Below are positions 54,462 through 63,697 of a stretch of 64,000 nucleotides of DNA, in pieces. The stretch comes from Pseudoalteromonas sp049257235. Lineage in GTDB: Bacteria > Pseudomonadota > Gammaproteobacteria > Enterobacterales > Alteromonadaceae. Where the stretch lies: positions 248,001-312,000 of the forward strand of contig NZ_JBMMUF010000002.1 of the NCBI RefSeq assembly GCF_049257235.1, written 5' to 3'. Both the position numbers and the translations under genes were made by a program. The first letter of the stretch is position 1; the number at the start of each line of letters is the position of its first letter. The notes below the pieces were generated by a model. It ran no database searches. It was not told the DNA's origin and saw nothing but the letters and a program-made list of their open reading frames with translations.

Positions 54462-55439
54462 ATGGATTTTGCACCAATTTTAGTCGCTGATATTGGCGGT
54501 ACGAATGCTCGTTTTGCGTTAGTCACAAATTACTGCAAAACCGACAATGCGTTTGTGATTGAACATCAGCATACCTTTCCTAGCTGTGACTTTAAGTCTT
54601 TTGAAGACGCTGTTGACGCTTATCTATCTCATATTAACCTGCCTCAAATTGTTCGTGCGTGTCTTGCTGTAGCTGGCCCGATTAAAGGCGAAGAAGTGAT
54701 GCTGACCAATCTAGGTTGGCAATTCAATGTCTCGACCTTAAAAGCGCGTTTTGGTTTTGAAAATCTTGAAGTAATTAATGACTTCGCAGCATTTGCTTAT
54801 GCGGCTCCGTATTTAAACGAAACTGACAATGTGTGCGTAAAGCAAGGTATTGCACAGCCGCATTCTAATATTGCTGTGTTTGGTCCTGGCACTGGTTTCG
54901 GTGCGGCATGTTTGGCTCGTTCGCAAGGCAAGCAGGCTGTAATGAGTTGTGAAGCTGGGCACATTAGCCTAGCGCCAGTCACGGAGCTTGATCGTCAGCT
55001 GCATAATGTTTTGCGTGAAGACCTTCAGCACGTGTCTGTGGAGAATGTATTCGCAGGTCCTGGCATTGCTCGCCTATACAGAGCAATGGCAAAAGTGCAG
55101 GGGCGTGAAGTTGCCGATATTGATGCGGCGCAAATTGCCGCTTTGGCGCAAAACAAGCAATGTATCGTTGCCGAGCAGACGCTTAATCATTTTTGTGATT
55201 GGTTAGGCAGTGTTGCTGGTGATATTGCGCTAAGCTTTGGTGCATTAGGCGGTGTTTATATCGGTGGAGGCATTTTGCCACGTATGCAAGACAGATTGCT
55301 TAATAGTCGATTTAATGAGCGTTTTATTGCCAAAGGCGTCATGTCGCAGTATAACAATCAAATCCCTGTGACTTTAGTGCGTCAAGAACATATCCCTTTC
55401 ATTGGTGCAGCAGCGTGTATCCATCAGGGAAATGACTAA
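54462..55439 (+). CDS. glk: Glucokinase
   Basis: 325 residues from the ATG at 54462, which has a perfect GGAGGT six bases upstream; an ATG eleven codons earlier lacks one. ATP-binding LVADIGGTNARFAL, substrate region LAVAGPIKG, GPGTGFGAA, the Glu/His in CEAGHISLAP, and GALGGVYIGGGI match the E. coli-type Glk (ROK-unrelated, no zinc motif). It phosphorylates glucose released by the starch enzymes. 17 bases before the LacI gene, one operon. Confidence 0.95.
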   Translation: MDFAPILVADIGGTNARFALVTNYCKTDNAFVIEHQHTFPSCDFKSFEDAVDAYLSHINLPQIVRACLAVAGPIKGEEVMLTNLGWQFNVSTLKARFGFENLEVINDFAAFAYAAPYLNETDNVCVKQGIAQPHSNIAVFGPGTGFGAACLARSQGKQAVMSCEAGHISLAPVTELDRQLHNVLREDLQHVSVENVFAGPGIARLYRAMAKVQGREVADIDAAQIAALAQNKQCIVAEQTLNHFCDWLGSVAGDIALSFGALGGVYIGGGILPRMQDRLLNSRFNERFIAKGVMSQYNNQIPVTLVRQEHIPFIGAAACIHQGND

Positions 55440-55456
55440 GGAATAACCGGCAAAAC

Positions 55457-56494
55457 ATGAAAAAGATAACTATAAATAGTGTTGCCGCATACGCTGGTGT
55501 ATCGAAAAAAACCGTCTCACGAGTGCTCAATAACGAGCCAAATGTTAGCGATGCGACTCGTGAGAAAGTGCTCACAGCGTTTAAAGAACTAGACTATACT
55601 CCCAATCCGATTGCCCGAGGCTTGGCCCGCAATCGCAGCTTTATTATTGGCTGTTTATACGATAATCCATCCAAGAGCTACATTACGCGCCTGCAAAGTG
55701 GGGCGCTGAGTGCATGTCATGAGCATGGCTTCAACTTGCTGATCCACCCGTGTGAACTCAGAGGCGAAGCGCTCATAGAGAATATTGAACAGTTATTACA
55801 AACATCGCGTTTAGATGGTTTAATTTTAACACCACCGTTTTCAGATCATGCAGACCTTGTTGCTTTCTTGCGCGCCAAGCACATTCCAATTGCGCGCGTG
55901 GCATCAGTGAAACTCGATGACCCATCTATTTCAGTAAAAAGCAATGACGAGCAGGGTGCCTATGAAATCACCGAACTTTTAATCAAGTTGGGGCACAAAG
56001 ATATCGCCTTTATTAAAGGCCACCCAGATCACAGCGCCACAGAGCAACGTTTTAATGGTTATCAACGTGCGCTTGAAGACAACAGTATTGCCTATCAAGA
56101 ACGTTTGGTTGCAGAGGGTAACTTCTCCTATCACTCGGGTGCAGACAGTGCTGAAACAATTCTTCACCTTGATCCTATGCCTACCGCCGTGTTTGCGTCC
56201 AATGACTACATGGCGGCAGCGGTACTAAAATCTGCGACGCAAATGAACCTCAAGGTGCCAGATGATATCTCTATCGCTGGCTTCGATAATGCACCTATTG
56301 CTCGTCACATCTGGCCCGGCTTGACGACGATTGCTCAGCCGGTTGAGGAGATGACACGCTTAGCCGTGAGCCACCTCATTGAACAAATAAATGCGACCGA
56401 TGTACAAGACGATGACGAGCCAAAAGAGCCAGTTCATATAACATTAGAAGCAGAACTTATCACCAGAGAGTCTACCGCGCCTCCCAAGCGCTAG
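55457..56494 (+). CDS. LacI-family regulator of glucose catabolism (inferred)
   Basis: 345 residues. HTH NSVAAYAGVSKKTVSRVLNN and hinge YTPNPIARGLARNRS, then the ligand core with VFASNDYMAAAVL and SIAGFDNAPIARHIWPGLTT. Co-transcribed with glk, and the palindrome TGACACCGGTGTCA sits both before glk and twice before edd, so it likely represses both units until a sugar or sugar phosphate binds. The recognition helix differs from that of the LacI gene at 53022 (KKTVSR against QSTVSR), in line with different operators. Confidence 0.88.
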   Translation: MKKITINSVAAYAGVSKKTVSRVLNNEPNVSDATREKVLTAFKELDYTPNPIARGLARNRSFIIGCLYDNPSKSYITRLQSGALSACHEHGFNLLIHPCELRGEALIENIEQLLQTSRLDGLILTPPFSDHADLVAFLRAKHIPIARVASVKLDDPSISVKSNDEQGAYEITELLIKLGHKDIAFIKGHPDHSATEQRFNGYQRALEDNSIAYQERLVAEGNFSYHSGADSAETILHLDPMPTAVFASNDYMAAAVLKSATQMNLKVPDDISIAGFDNAPIARHIWPGLTTIAQPVEEMTRLAVSHLIEQINATDVQDDDEPKEPVHITLEAELITRESTAPPKR

Positions 56495-56525
56495 CACTTA
56501 TCAATCCCAAATTGCCTATTTAAAA

Positions 56526-56565
56526 CCAATACCTTAGTTCTACTGGGTGTTGGTTTTTTGTTTTT
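56526..56565 (+). terminator. Terminator of the glk-lacI operon
   Basis: CCAATACC (56526-56533) pairs with GGTGTTGG (56546-56553) including one G-U pair, followed by TTTTTTGTTTTT. Confidence 0.8.
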
Positions 56566-56618
56566 ATTACGTAAATAACTCGCAACTTTATTTTTTTATA
56601 CTAAATTTATTGAAAGGG

Positions 56619-56667
56619 TTGACACCGGTGTCAAAGGTGTGAGTTAATGACCCTGACACCGGTGTCA
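56619..56667 (+). promoter_or_regulatory. edd promoter with two TGACACCGGTGTCA operators
   Basis: TTGACA (56619-56624) is 18 bases from GTTAAT (56643-56648). Operator A (56620-56633) covers the -35, operator B (56654-56667) the start site. The centres are 34 bases apart, a bit over three helical turns, so two repressors would sit on nearly the same face. Both are exact copies of the glk operator. Confidence 0.75.
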
Positions 56668-56722
56668 GCTTGGTTGTGAGAGACAAGTTGGCAGCGTACC
56701 TTTGAACGGGTAAATCAAAGCT

Positions 56723-56766
56723 GCTCGGTACTTCAGTACGTCGGAGTCTGTACTGAAGTGCTGAGC
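56723..56766 (+). other. 17-bp hairpin in the edd leader
   Basis: Bases 56723-56739 pair with 56750-56766 over 17 positions (two or three G-U pairs) around a 10-base loop, followed by CTTTTAT. It lies between the promoter and the edd ATG (35 bases away). The short T run makes full termination doubtful; a stabilising or regulatory stem is possible. Confidence 0.6.
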
Positions 56767-56800
56767 CTTTTATCCACTAACGGCAAGAAAGAGCAGAATT

Positions 56801-58660
56801 ATGTTGCATCCGCGTATACAAGAAGTGACCGAACGAGTAATCGAACGAAGTAAAGCAAGTCGTCAGGCATACCTAGCCAGAATGAACGAAGCAAAGTCAC
56901 AAGAGCGCGTTCGCGCGGGGATCGGGTGCGGCAACCTAGCCCATGTAATGGCTGCATGTAGTAGCGACGATAAAGCCCGCTTAAGCGGCGACGAAAAACC
57001 AAACCTCGCTATCATCAACTCATACAATGACATGCTATCAGCGCATGTGCCTTACAAAGAATATCCAGATTTTATTAAGCAAATCGCCACTAAATTCGAC
57101 GCAACTGCACAAGTTGCAGGTGGTGTTCCTGCGATGTGTGATGGTGTAACTCAAGGCCGTGATGGCATGGACTTATCACTATTCTCACGTGACGTTATCG
57201 CCATGTCTACCGCTGTTGCTTTATCACACGACGTGTTCGACGGTGTGTTTTGTCTTGGCGTGTGTGACAAAATTGTTCCAGGACTTGTGATTGGCGCATT
57301 GTCATTTGGTCATTTACCGGTCTATTTCCTACCTGCAGGTCCGATGCCATCAGGTATTCCAAACAAAGAAAAAGCACGTGTTCGTCAAAAGTTTGCGCAG
57401 GGCTTAGTGAGTCGTGAAGAGTTACTACAAGCAGAAAGCGCATCGTACCACAGTGCTGGCACATGTACTTTCTACGGTACCGCAAATTCTAACCAAATGC
57501 TGATGGAAATCATGGGCTTGCATCTACCTGGTAGCTCATTCATTAATCCATACACTGAACTTCGCGACGGCCTGACTGCCCATGCAGTAGAGACCATGCT
57601 CAAGCAATTGATTGACACTAAAGACGCCGTGCCTATGTGTGAAGTTGTGAGCGAAAAAACCATCATCAATGGTTTGGTTGGCTTGCTTGCTACCGGTGGC
57701 TCAACAAACCACGCTATTCACTTAGTGGCAATGGCTAAAGCGGCAGGTGTAGAACTGACGTGGAAAGATATGTCTGACTTGTCAGAGGTAGTGCCACTGT
57801 TGACGCGCATCTATCCAAATGGGTCAGCGGATGTAAACCACTTCCAAGCAGCGGGTGGTATGGGCTTTTTGATGAAGCAACTGTTGGAAAAAGGCTTATT
57901 ACACAACGATGTGAAGACCATCCTTGGCGAAGGTTTACAAGCCTACACCACTGAACCGCGTTTGGACAAAGATGTAAACCTGATTGTGTCTGACAGTACA
58001 GGTCCTAGCAAAGTGAAGTGGGTTGCATGTGCAGAAAAATCGCATGATGAGGAAGTTCTGCGCCCAGCAGATAATCCATTTAACCGCAGCGGTGGCTTGC
58101 AGTTACTTACAGGTAACTTAGGCAAAGCCGTTATTAAAGTGTCTGCGGTACAGCCAGAGCACCAAGTTGTCAGTGCACCAGCGAAAGTGTTTTCTGATCA
58201 AGCAAGCTTACAAGCAGCGTTTGGTCGCGGTGAACTGAATCAAGATTTTATCGCAGTCATCAAAGAGCAAGGCCCTAAAGCTAAGGGTATGCCAGAGTTG
58301 CATAAGCTTACGCCAGTGATGGCTACCTTGCAGGATCAGGGATACAAAGTAGCCATTGTGACCGACGGTCGTATGTCTGGTGCCTCAGGTAAGGTTCCAG
58401 CGGCTATCCACCTTGCTCCAGAAGCAGTTGAAGGTGGCCTTATCGCAAAAATCCATGAAGGTGATTTGATCACTCTTGATGCGCCAAATGGTGTATTAAA
58501 ATTACACGTCAGTGATGAAGAGCTGGCGAAGCGCGATTTAGAAATAGTTCACACAGGCGCGACATTCGGCACTGGTCGAGAGTTGTTCGCTGGTTTTAGA
58601 AATACAGTAAGCAGTGCTGATTTAGGTGCGAGTGCATTTGCACCAGCCTACGAACAATAA
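56801..58660 (+). CDS. edd: 6-phosphogluconate dehydratase
   Basis: 619 residues, IlvD/Edd family. Iron-sulfur Cys residues lie in GGVPAMCDGVTQG, FCLGVCDKIVPG and AGTCTFYGTANSN; GRMSGASGKVPAAIHLAPEA is the conserved C-terminal block. It converts 6-phosphogluconate to KDPG, the first dedicated step of the Entner-Doudoroff path. First gene of edd-eda-gapA behind the double operator. Confidence 0.96.
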   Translation: MLHPRIQEVTERVIERSKASRQAYLARMNEAKSQERVRAGIGCGNLAHVMAACSSDDKARLSGDEKPNLAIINSYNDMLSAHVPYKEYPDFIKQIATKFDATAQVAGGVPAMCDGVTQGRDGMDLSLFSRDVIAMSTAVALSHDVFDGVFCLGVCDKIVPGLVIGALSFGHLPVYFLPAGPMPSGIPNKEKARVRQKFAQGLVSREELLQAESASYHSAGTCTFYGTANSNQMLMEIMGLHLPGSSFINPYTELRDGLTAHAVETMLKQLIDTKDAVPMCEVVSEKTIINGLVGLLATGGSTNHAIHLVAMAKAAGVELTWKDMSDLSEVVPLLTRIYPNGSADVNHFQAAGGMGFLMKQLLEKGLLHNDVKTILGEGLQAYTTEPRLDKDVNLIVSDSTGPSKVKWVACAEKSHDEEVLRPADNPFNRSGGLQLLTGNLGKAVIKVSAVQPEHQVVSAPAKVFSDQASLQAAFGRGELNQDFIAVIKEQGPKAKGMPELHKLTPVMATLQDQGYKVAIVTDGRMSGASGKVPAAIHLAPEAVEGGLIAKIHEGDLITLDAPNGVLKLHVSDEELAKRDLEIVHTGATFGTGRELFAGFRNTVSSADLGASAFAPAYEQ

Positions 58661-58686
58661 AACGCACTGGGATTGAGGAATTCATC

Positions 58687-59304
58687 ATGTCTATCGAACA
58701 GATTTTAACGTCAGCACCTGTTGTACCCGTGGTTGTTATTGACCGCCTAGAAGACGCTGAGCCTTTAGCTAAAGCATTATACAACGGTGGCTTACGTGCC
58801 TTAGAAATCACGTTGCGTACACCCGTAGCAGCCGAAGCTGTGAAAATTATGAAACAGGCAGTTCCACAGGCGTATGTAGGTACTGGCACTGTTATCGACA
58901 AAGCGACGTTCGACGCATCAATCGAATGTGGAGCTGACTTTATGGTTAGCCCAGGTGTAAATGACGAACTTTTGGCTCTGGCAAGCCAAACAGATACCCC
59001 TTTCTTGCCCGGAGCGGCCACGCCAAGCGAAGTAATGAGGCTCGCGGAGCGTGGCTTCTCTTTTTTGAAGTTTTTCCCAGCGGCCGCAGCAGGTGGACCT
59101 GCAATGCTTAAGTCGATTGGGGGACCATTGCCGGGTGTTAAATTCTGTCCAACAGGCGGGATCAGCTTAGAAACAGCACCTCAGTACCTTGCCCTAAATA
59201 ACGTTGTGTGTGTGGGTGGTACGTGGATGCTAGATAAAACATTGATAGATAATCAGGACTGGCAAGCTATTGAGCAGCTCGCACGTCAAGCCAGCCAACT
59301 ATAG
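58687..59304 (+). CDS. eda: KDPG aldolase
   Basis: 205 residues, class I aldolase. Glu in ALEITLRTP, Schiff-base Lys in FLKFFPAAAAGG, and phosphate loop PTGGI. It cleaves KDPG into pyruvate and glyceraldehyde 3-phosphate. 26 bases after edd with GAGG before the start. Confidence 0.96.
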   Translation: MSIEQILTSAPVVPVVVIDRLEDAEPLAKALYNGGLRALEITLRTPVAAEAVKIMKQAVPQAYVGTGTVIDKATFDASIECGADFMVSPGVNDELLALASQTDTPFLPGAATPSEVMRLAERGFSFLKFFPAAAAGGPAMLKSIGGPLPGVKFCPTGGISLETAPQYLALNNVVCVGGTWMLDKTLIDNQDWQAIEQLARQASQL

Positions 59305-59325
59305 TAACGAATGGGGAAAATGAAG

Positions 59326-60330
59326 ATGATCAAAGTAGCAATCAATGGGTATGGCCGCATCGGTCGCAATACGTTACGCGCGCTTTATGAATCAGGTCAA
59401 AACAACGAAATCCAAGTTGTTGCAATTAACGACCTAGCGCCAGCCAACGTGAATGCGCACCTTACACAATTTGACTCAGTGCATGGTCAGTTTTCGCAAA
59501 AGGTGAGCCTTAAAGATGATGTTATGCTAATTGGCTCTGATGAAATTAAACTGGTGCAAGAGCGCGATCCGGCGAATCTTCCATGGGCTGAATTAGGTGT
59601 AGACATTGTTCTTGAATGTACCGGCTTGTTCACATCTCGCGAGAGCGCAGGCAAACACCTTGAAGCAGGTGCAAAAAAGGTAATCGTTTCAGCACCTGGT
59701 ACTGATATGGACGCCACCGTTGTTCACGGTGTGAATGACGATGTACTAGACGCACAAAGTACCATCATTTCAAACGCATCGTGTACAACGAACTGTTTAG
59801 CGCCGGTTGCTAAAGCGCTCAACGATGCTATTGGTATCGAACAAGGTAGTATGACAACCATTCATGCGTACACGAATGACCAGAATTTGTCTGATGTATA
59901 TCACTCAGATTTATATCGTGCTCGTAGTGCGACTCAATCTATGATCCCGACAAAAACCGGTGCAGCAAAGGCGGTTGGCCTAGTGCTTCCAGAACTAGCA
60001 GGTAAGTTAGACGGTATGGCGGTTCGCGTACCGACTATCAACGTATCACTTGTTGATTTAACCTTTATTGCAAAGCGTGATACCACTGCTGAAGAAGTGA
60101 ATGAAGTGGTCAAAGCTGCGGCTGAAGGTGCTATGTCAGCAGTACTTGATTACAATGAATTGCCATTGGTATCAATCGACTTTAACCACAACCCAGCGTC
60201 TTCGGTGTTTGACTCAACGCAAACAAAGGTGGATGGTAAGCTTGTCAAGGTAATGGCTTGGTATGACAATGAATGGGGTTTCTCAAACCGTATGCTTGAC
60301 CAAGTGAAAAACTTGGCAAAATACCTGTAA
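59326..60330 (+). CDS. gapA: Glyceraldehyde-3-phosphate dehydrogenase
   Basis: 334 residues from the ATG at 59326 (MIKVAINGYGRIGRN), with GGGG nine bases upstream; ATGs at 59311 and 59320 are possible. Catalytic Cys in SNASCTTNCLAP and His in TTIHAYTNDQ. It oxidises the glyceraldehyde 3-phosphate made by Eda, so the operon carries the route from 6-phosphogluconate to 1,3-bisphosphoglycerate. A second, different GAPDH gene lies at 62685. Terminator follows. Confidence 0.95.
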   Translation: MIKVAINGYGRIGRNTLRALYESGQNNEIQVVAINDLAPANVNAHLTQFDSVHGQFSQKVSLKDDVMLIGSDEIKLVQERDPANLPWAELGVDIVLECTGLFTSRESAGKHLEAGAKKVIVSAPGTDMDATVVHGVNDDVLDAQSTIISNASCTTNCLAPVAKALNDAIGIEQGSMTTIHAYTNDQNLSDVYHSDLYRARSATQSMIPTKTGAAKAVGLVLPELAGKLDGMAVRVPTINVSLVDLTFIAKRDTTAEEVNEVVKAAAEGAMSAVLDYNELPLVSIDFNHNPASSVFDSTQTKVDGKLVKVMAWYDNEWGFSNRMLDQVKNLAKYL

Positions 60331-60345
60331 AACCATTGTTGTTGT

Positions 60346-60372
60346 AAAAAGCCGCTTTTAAGCGGCTTTTTT
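60346..60372 (+). terminator. Terminator after gapA
   Basis: AAAAAGCCGCT (60346-60356), loop TTTA, AGCGGCTTTTTT (60361-60372). Confidence 0.9.
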
Positions 60373-60452
60373 GCGTTTAAACATGATCATCTATTGCTTT
60401 GTAACTGATACCAACTATTCTTTTAGGTACAGATGAAATAGGGTTTAGCACC

Positions 60453-62258
60453 TTGAATTTAAGACGATTTGTTTTTTGGGTAACAGGGACTTCTGTCGTC
60501 ATTGTCCTCAGCTTATTAATAGCAACAACATACGTGTATTTTAGCTTGGGAACGCTAACAAAAATGCAGGCGCGTGTGCATGAGCATCAACGTGCCATTG
60601 ATAAGCTGGTTATTTACAAAAATGAACTGCTCAGTAACCGCGATGCGGCTTCTGTGTCGACGCTTGAGCAACAAATTGCATCCTACTGGCAATATCAAAT
60701 CCAACTGGATAATGAATCTACCAGCGCAGAGGAGAAGCTGCTGGTGACTGATCTTAAGAATAATCTTGGCACTTACATCACCCAACTCAACTCTCTAATA
60801 GAAGCAATCAAGACGCTCGGCCTTAATGAAAACAGTGGCCTCAGAGGCGAGTTTCGCTCGCAAATACACCGTTTAAGAACGTTGGCTGCGAAGGAGCAAA
60901 ATCAAGAATTAGTGGTGCAAATTTTGGAAATGCGCCGTCGTGAAAAAGACTATTTGCTGCGATTTGATGACACCTATCTCGATTTGCATCGCCAGCATTT
61001 TGATAACATTCTCGTGTTGGTCAAAGAGCAAAACGTAGAAAATGCCGCAATCTTAGTTAATAAATACGGACAAATATTTTCAGATGTCGTTGCTTTGTAC
61101 AACCGTTTAGGCACCACACCAAATGAAGGGTTACGTGCTCAATTGTCTGAGCAAGAGGCAAAAATAGAGCTGAGCTTACAGCGTTTTTCTCAAGGATTTA
61201 CACAAAGTCGCGTGGATGAGGCCTTATTGGCCAATGCCTTGGTACTCACACTCGTTGCTACTGTGGCAATCATGTTGTTGTTTTTCTTGCACCTCGTTAG
61301 CAAGCGCACCGCACAGTCATTATCAAAATTGCACGAGCAAATTGCGCGCGTTATGCACGAAGAAGATTTTTCATTTCGTACCGCACTGCATGGCGATGAC
61401 GAAATATCGCGATTGGGCAGAGACATAGACTCACTCTTTGCGTTTATCGATGAGTTATTACAGCGCTTAGGTGAAGCGCAAGATAAGCTCATTGAGGAGG
61501 CGAAAATGGCCAGTTTGGGGAGTATGGTAAGTGGTTTTGCCCACGAACTGAATACACCCATTGGCGTCGCCATTACCAGCCAATCCGTACTAAAAGATCA
61601 ATTCTCACTACTTAAACATGACTTTCAAGCAGGAAAATTGCGTAAACATACCCTCAGTAATCTCATTGCCAATGCTGAGCGCTCGTTGGTGTTATTAGAG
61701 AGTAATTTAAATCGCAGTGCACAACTTATTGAGCACTTTAAAATGATTGCAGATTTTAAAGAGTATAATCAAATCACGACATTTGCGGTCAAAGATCATA
61801 TTCAGAGTATTTTGATGACATTCACCAATGATATACGCCAAGAGGATACCAACATTGCACTGGATATCGACGATGACTTACAGATCAGTGCGTCAGTAAG
61901 CGCGTTTTCGCAAGTGGTCAGTTGCTGTGTACGTAACTGTCTGCATCATGCCCGAGTGGCTGGGCAAGTATTGAACATTGTGATTCGTGTAACCGTGCAA
62001 AGTAATGATATTCACATCTTTATTGATGATAATGGCCCGGGTTTAGATGAGCAGTTAAAGGCCAGAGCCTACGAGCCATTTATGACAACCAAGCGAGGAG
62101 AGGGCAGTAAAGGTTTGGGTTTAACCATTGTGTATAACCTAGTTCGTAACGCCCTAAAAGGGCAAATAACATTGCACAACCTTGAACCTCAGGGTTTGCG
62201 AGTGCACATCACGTTTACGCCAGCAAAAGCGATAGAAGCCCAGATTCGTATAGGCTAA
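60453..62258 (+). CDS. Orphan sensor histidine kinase
   Basis: 601 residues from a TTG start (AGGG about nine bases upstream; no in-frame ATG or GTG fits before the first membrane helix). Helices at about 8-28 and 255-280 enclose a largely helical periplasmic domain. A HAMP-like region leads to an H box (GFAHELNTPIG) and an ATPase domain with CCVRNCLHHAR in place of the usual N box, DDNGPGLDEQ and GSKGLGLTIV. No response regulator is adjacent. The stimulus is unknown. Confidence 0.85.
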   Translation: MNLRRFVFWVTGTSVVIVLSLLIATTYVYFSLGTLTKMQARVHEHQRAIDKLVIYKNELLSNRDAASVSTLEQQIASYWQYQIQLDNESTSAEEKLLVTDLKNNLGTYITQLNSLIEAIKTLGLNENSGLRGEFRSQIHRLRTLAAKEQNQELVVQILEMRRREKDYLLRFDDTYLDLHRQHFDNILVLVKEQNVENAAILVNKYGQIFSDVVALYNRLGTTPNEGLRAQLSEQEAKIELSLQRFSQGFTQSRVDEALLANALVLTLVATVAIMLLFFLHLVSKRTAQSLSKLHEQIARVMHEEDFSFRTALHGDDEISRLGRDIDSLFAFIDELLQRLGEAQDKLIEEAKMASLGSMVSGFAHELNTPIGVAITSQSVLKDQFSLLKHDFQAGKLRKHTLSNLIANAERSLVLLESNLNRSAQLIEHFKMIADFKEYNQITTFAVKDHIQSILMTFTNDIRQEDTNIALDIDDDLQISASVSAFSQVVSCCVRNCLHHARVAGQVLNIVIRVTVQSNDIHIFIDDNGPGLDEQLKARAYEPFMTTKRGEGSKGLGLTIVYNLVRNALKGQITLHNLEPQGLRVHITFTPAKAIEAQIRIG

Positions 62259-62262
62259 CCGC

Positions 62263-62330
62263 TATATTCGATATTGCATATATAACCAACTCGACGTAGC
62301 ATAGTGTATATTCGAAATTCCATATGTAAC
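62263..62330 (+). promoter_or_regulatory. Two 24-bp direct repeats before arsR
   Basis: Bases 62263-62286 and 62307-62330 agree at 21 of 24 positions, both starting TATATTCGA and ending TAAC. They are 44 bases apart and the second ends five bases before the arsR GTG. Very likely ArsR operators in the arsR promoter. Confidence 0.6.
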
Positions 62331-62334
62331 AAGC

Positions 62335-62673
62335 GTGCCTTTATTTAAAGCCCTGAGCGATGATACCCGTCTACAAATATGTTTGCTGATAGCACACGAG
62401 CAAGAACTGTGCGTGTGTGAATTTGTGAGTGCACTTCAGTTAAGCCAACCTAAGATTTCACGTCATTTGGCTGTGCTCAAAGATGCACAAATTGTCAGTA
62501 CTCGCAAAGACAGACAATGGGTTTTTTATCGCCTCAATAACGCCATGCCACAGTGGCATATGGACATTATCAATACAACTGCATTGAACAATCAGCAGTT
62601 ATTAGAGTCCGCATTGGTGCGATTGAACAAAATGGGCGCGCGGCCAAGCCGACAAGCGTCTTGTTGTAATTAA
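62335..62673 (+). CDS. arsR: ArsR-family arsenic-responsive repressor
   Basis: 112 residues from a GTG. The winged helix has LSQPKISRHLAVL, and the arsenite site ELCVCEF retains two of the three Cys of E. coli ArsR (third replaced by Val); the C-terminal pair in SCCN could supply another thiol. It should repress arsR-gap-arsJ until As(III) binds. No strong Shine-Dalgarno; an upstream in-frame stop at 62302 limits the start. Confidence 0.92.
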   Translation: MPLFKALSDDTRLQICLLIAHEQELCVCEFVSALQLSQPKISRHLAVLKDAQIVSTRKDRQWVFYRLNNAMPQWHMDIINTTALNNQQLLESALVRLNKMGARPSRQASCCN

Positions 62674-62684
62674 GGAGATAAGTG

Positions 62685-63689
62685 ATGGCAATTAAAGTGG
62701 GTATTAATGGCTTTGGCCGCATGGGACGTTTGATCATGCGCGCAGCATTTGATTGGCCAGAATTAGAAATCGTTCATATTAACGACCCGGCGGGTGATGC
62801 GAAAACATTGGCTCATTTGCTCGAATTCGACTCAGTGCACGGACGTTGGCATCATAGCTGTGATGCTAGTGAGCAAGGCATGACAGTAAACGATGTATTT
62901 ATTAGCTGCTCAGCAAACAAAGCAATCAATGAGACTGATTGGTCGGGGTGCGACATTGTTGTCGAAGCGTCAGGTAAAATGAAAGAGCGTGTATTGCTAG
63001 AGCAATATCTTGCACAAGGCGTAAAAAAGGTGGTAGTGACCGCACCTGTAAAAGAAGAAGGGGTGTTAAACATCGTTATGGGGGTTAATGACGACCTGTA
63101 CGATAGCAATGTTCATAACCTAGTTACAGCAGCATCATGCACCACTAATTGCTTAGCGCCTGTAGTGAAGGTGTTACAAGAGAAAATAGGTATCAAGCAT
63201 GGCTCTATGACCACCATCCATGACATTACCAATACACAAACCATTATTGACGCTCCACATAAGGATTTACGCCGTGCGCGTGCATGCGGCATGAGCTTGA
63301 TACCGACTACAACGGGATCTGCAACCGCTATTACTCATATTTTCCCTGAGCTCAAAGGCAAGCTAAATGGTCATGCTGTGCGCGTACCTCTGGCAAATGC
63401 TTCAATCACCGATTGTGTTTTTGAGTTAGCGCGATCTACCACAGAGGATGAACTTAATGCTTGGTTTAAAGAAGCAGCACAAGGTGCTCTAAAAGGTATC
63501 TTGGGCTATGAGGAAAAGCCTTTGGTATCTATTGATTATCGTACCGACCCACGTTCATGCATCGTTGACGCATTATCAACAATGGTTGTAAACGGCACGC
63601 AGGCAAAAATGTATCTGTGGTATGACAATGAATGGGGTTATGCCAACCGCAGTGCTGAGCTGGTGTTAAAAGTAGCTAAGTCACTATAG
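62685..63689 (+). CDS. ArsJ-associated glyceraldehyde-3-phosphate dehydrogenase
   Basis: 334 residues from the ATG at 62685 with AGGAG seven bases upstream. Catalytic Cys in AASCTTNCLAP and His in TTIHDITNTQ. Its place between arsR and arsJ identifies it as the GAPDH that forms 1-arseno-3-phosphoglycerate from arsenate and glyceraldehyde 3-phosphate. Clearly different from the glycolytic copy at 59326. Confidence 0.93.
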   Translation: MAIKVGINGFGRMGRLIMRAAFDWPELEIVHINDPAGDAKTLAHLLEFDSVHGRWHHSCDASEQGMTVNDVFISCSANKAINETDWSGCDIVVEASGKMKERVLLEQYLAQGVKKVVVTAPVKEEGVLNIVMGVNDDLYDSNVHNLVTAASCTTNCLAPVVKVLQEKIGIKHGSMTTIHDITNTQTIIDAPHKDLRRARACGMSLIPTTTGSATAITHIFPELKGKLNGHAVRVPLANASITDCVFELARSTTEDELNAWFKEAAQGALKGILGYEEKPLVSIDYRTDPRSCIVDALSTMVVNGTQAKMYLWYDNEWGYANRSAELVLKVAKSL

Positions 63690-63697
63690 GTACACAC

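Larger units (their letters stand above)
56495..56800. other. Region between the LacI gene and edd
   Basis: 306 bases: terminator of the glk operon (56526-56565), edd promoter with two operators (56619-56667), and a 17-bp hairpin (56723-56766). No gene. Confidence 0.6.
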
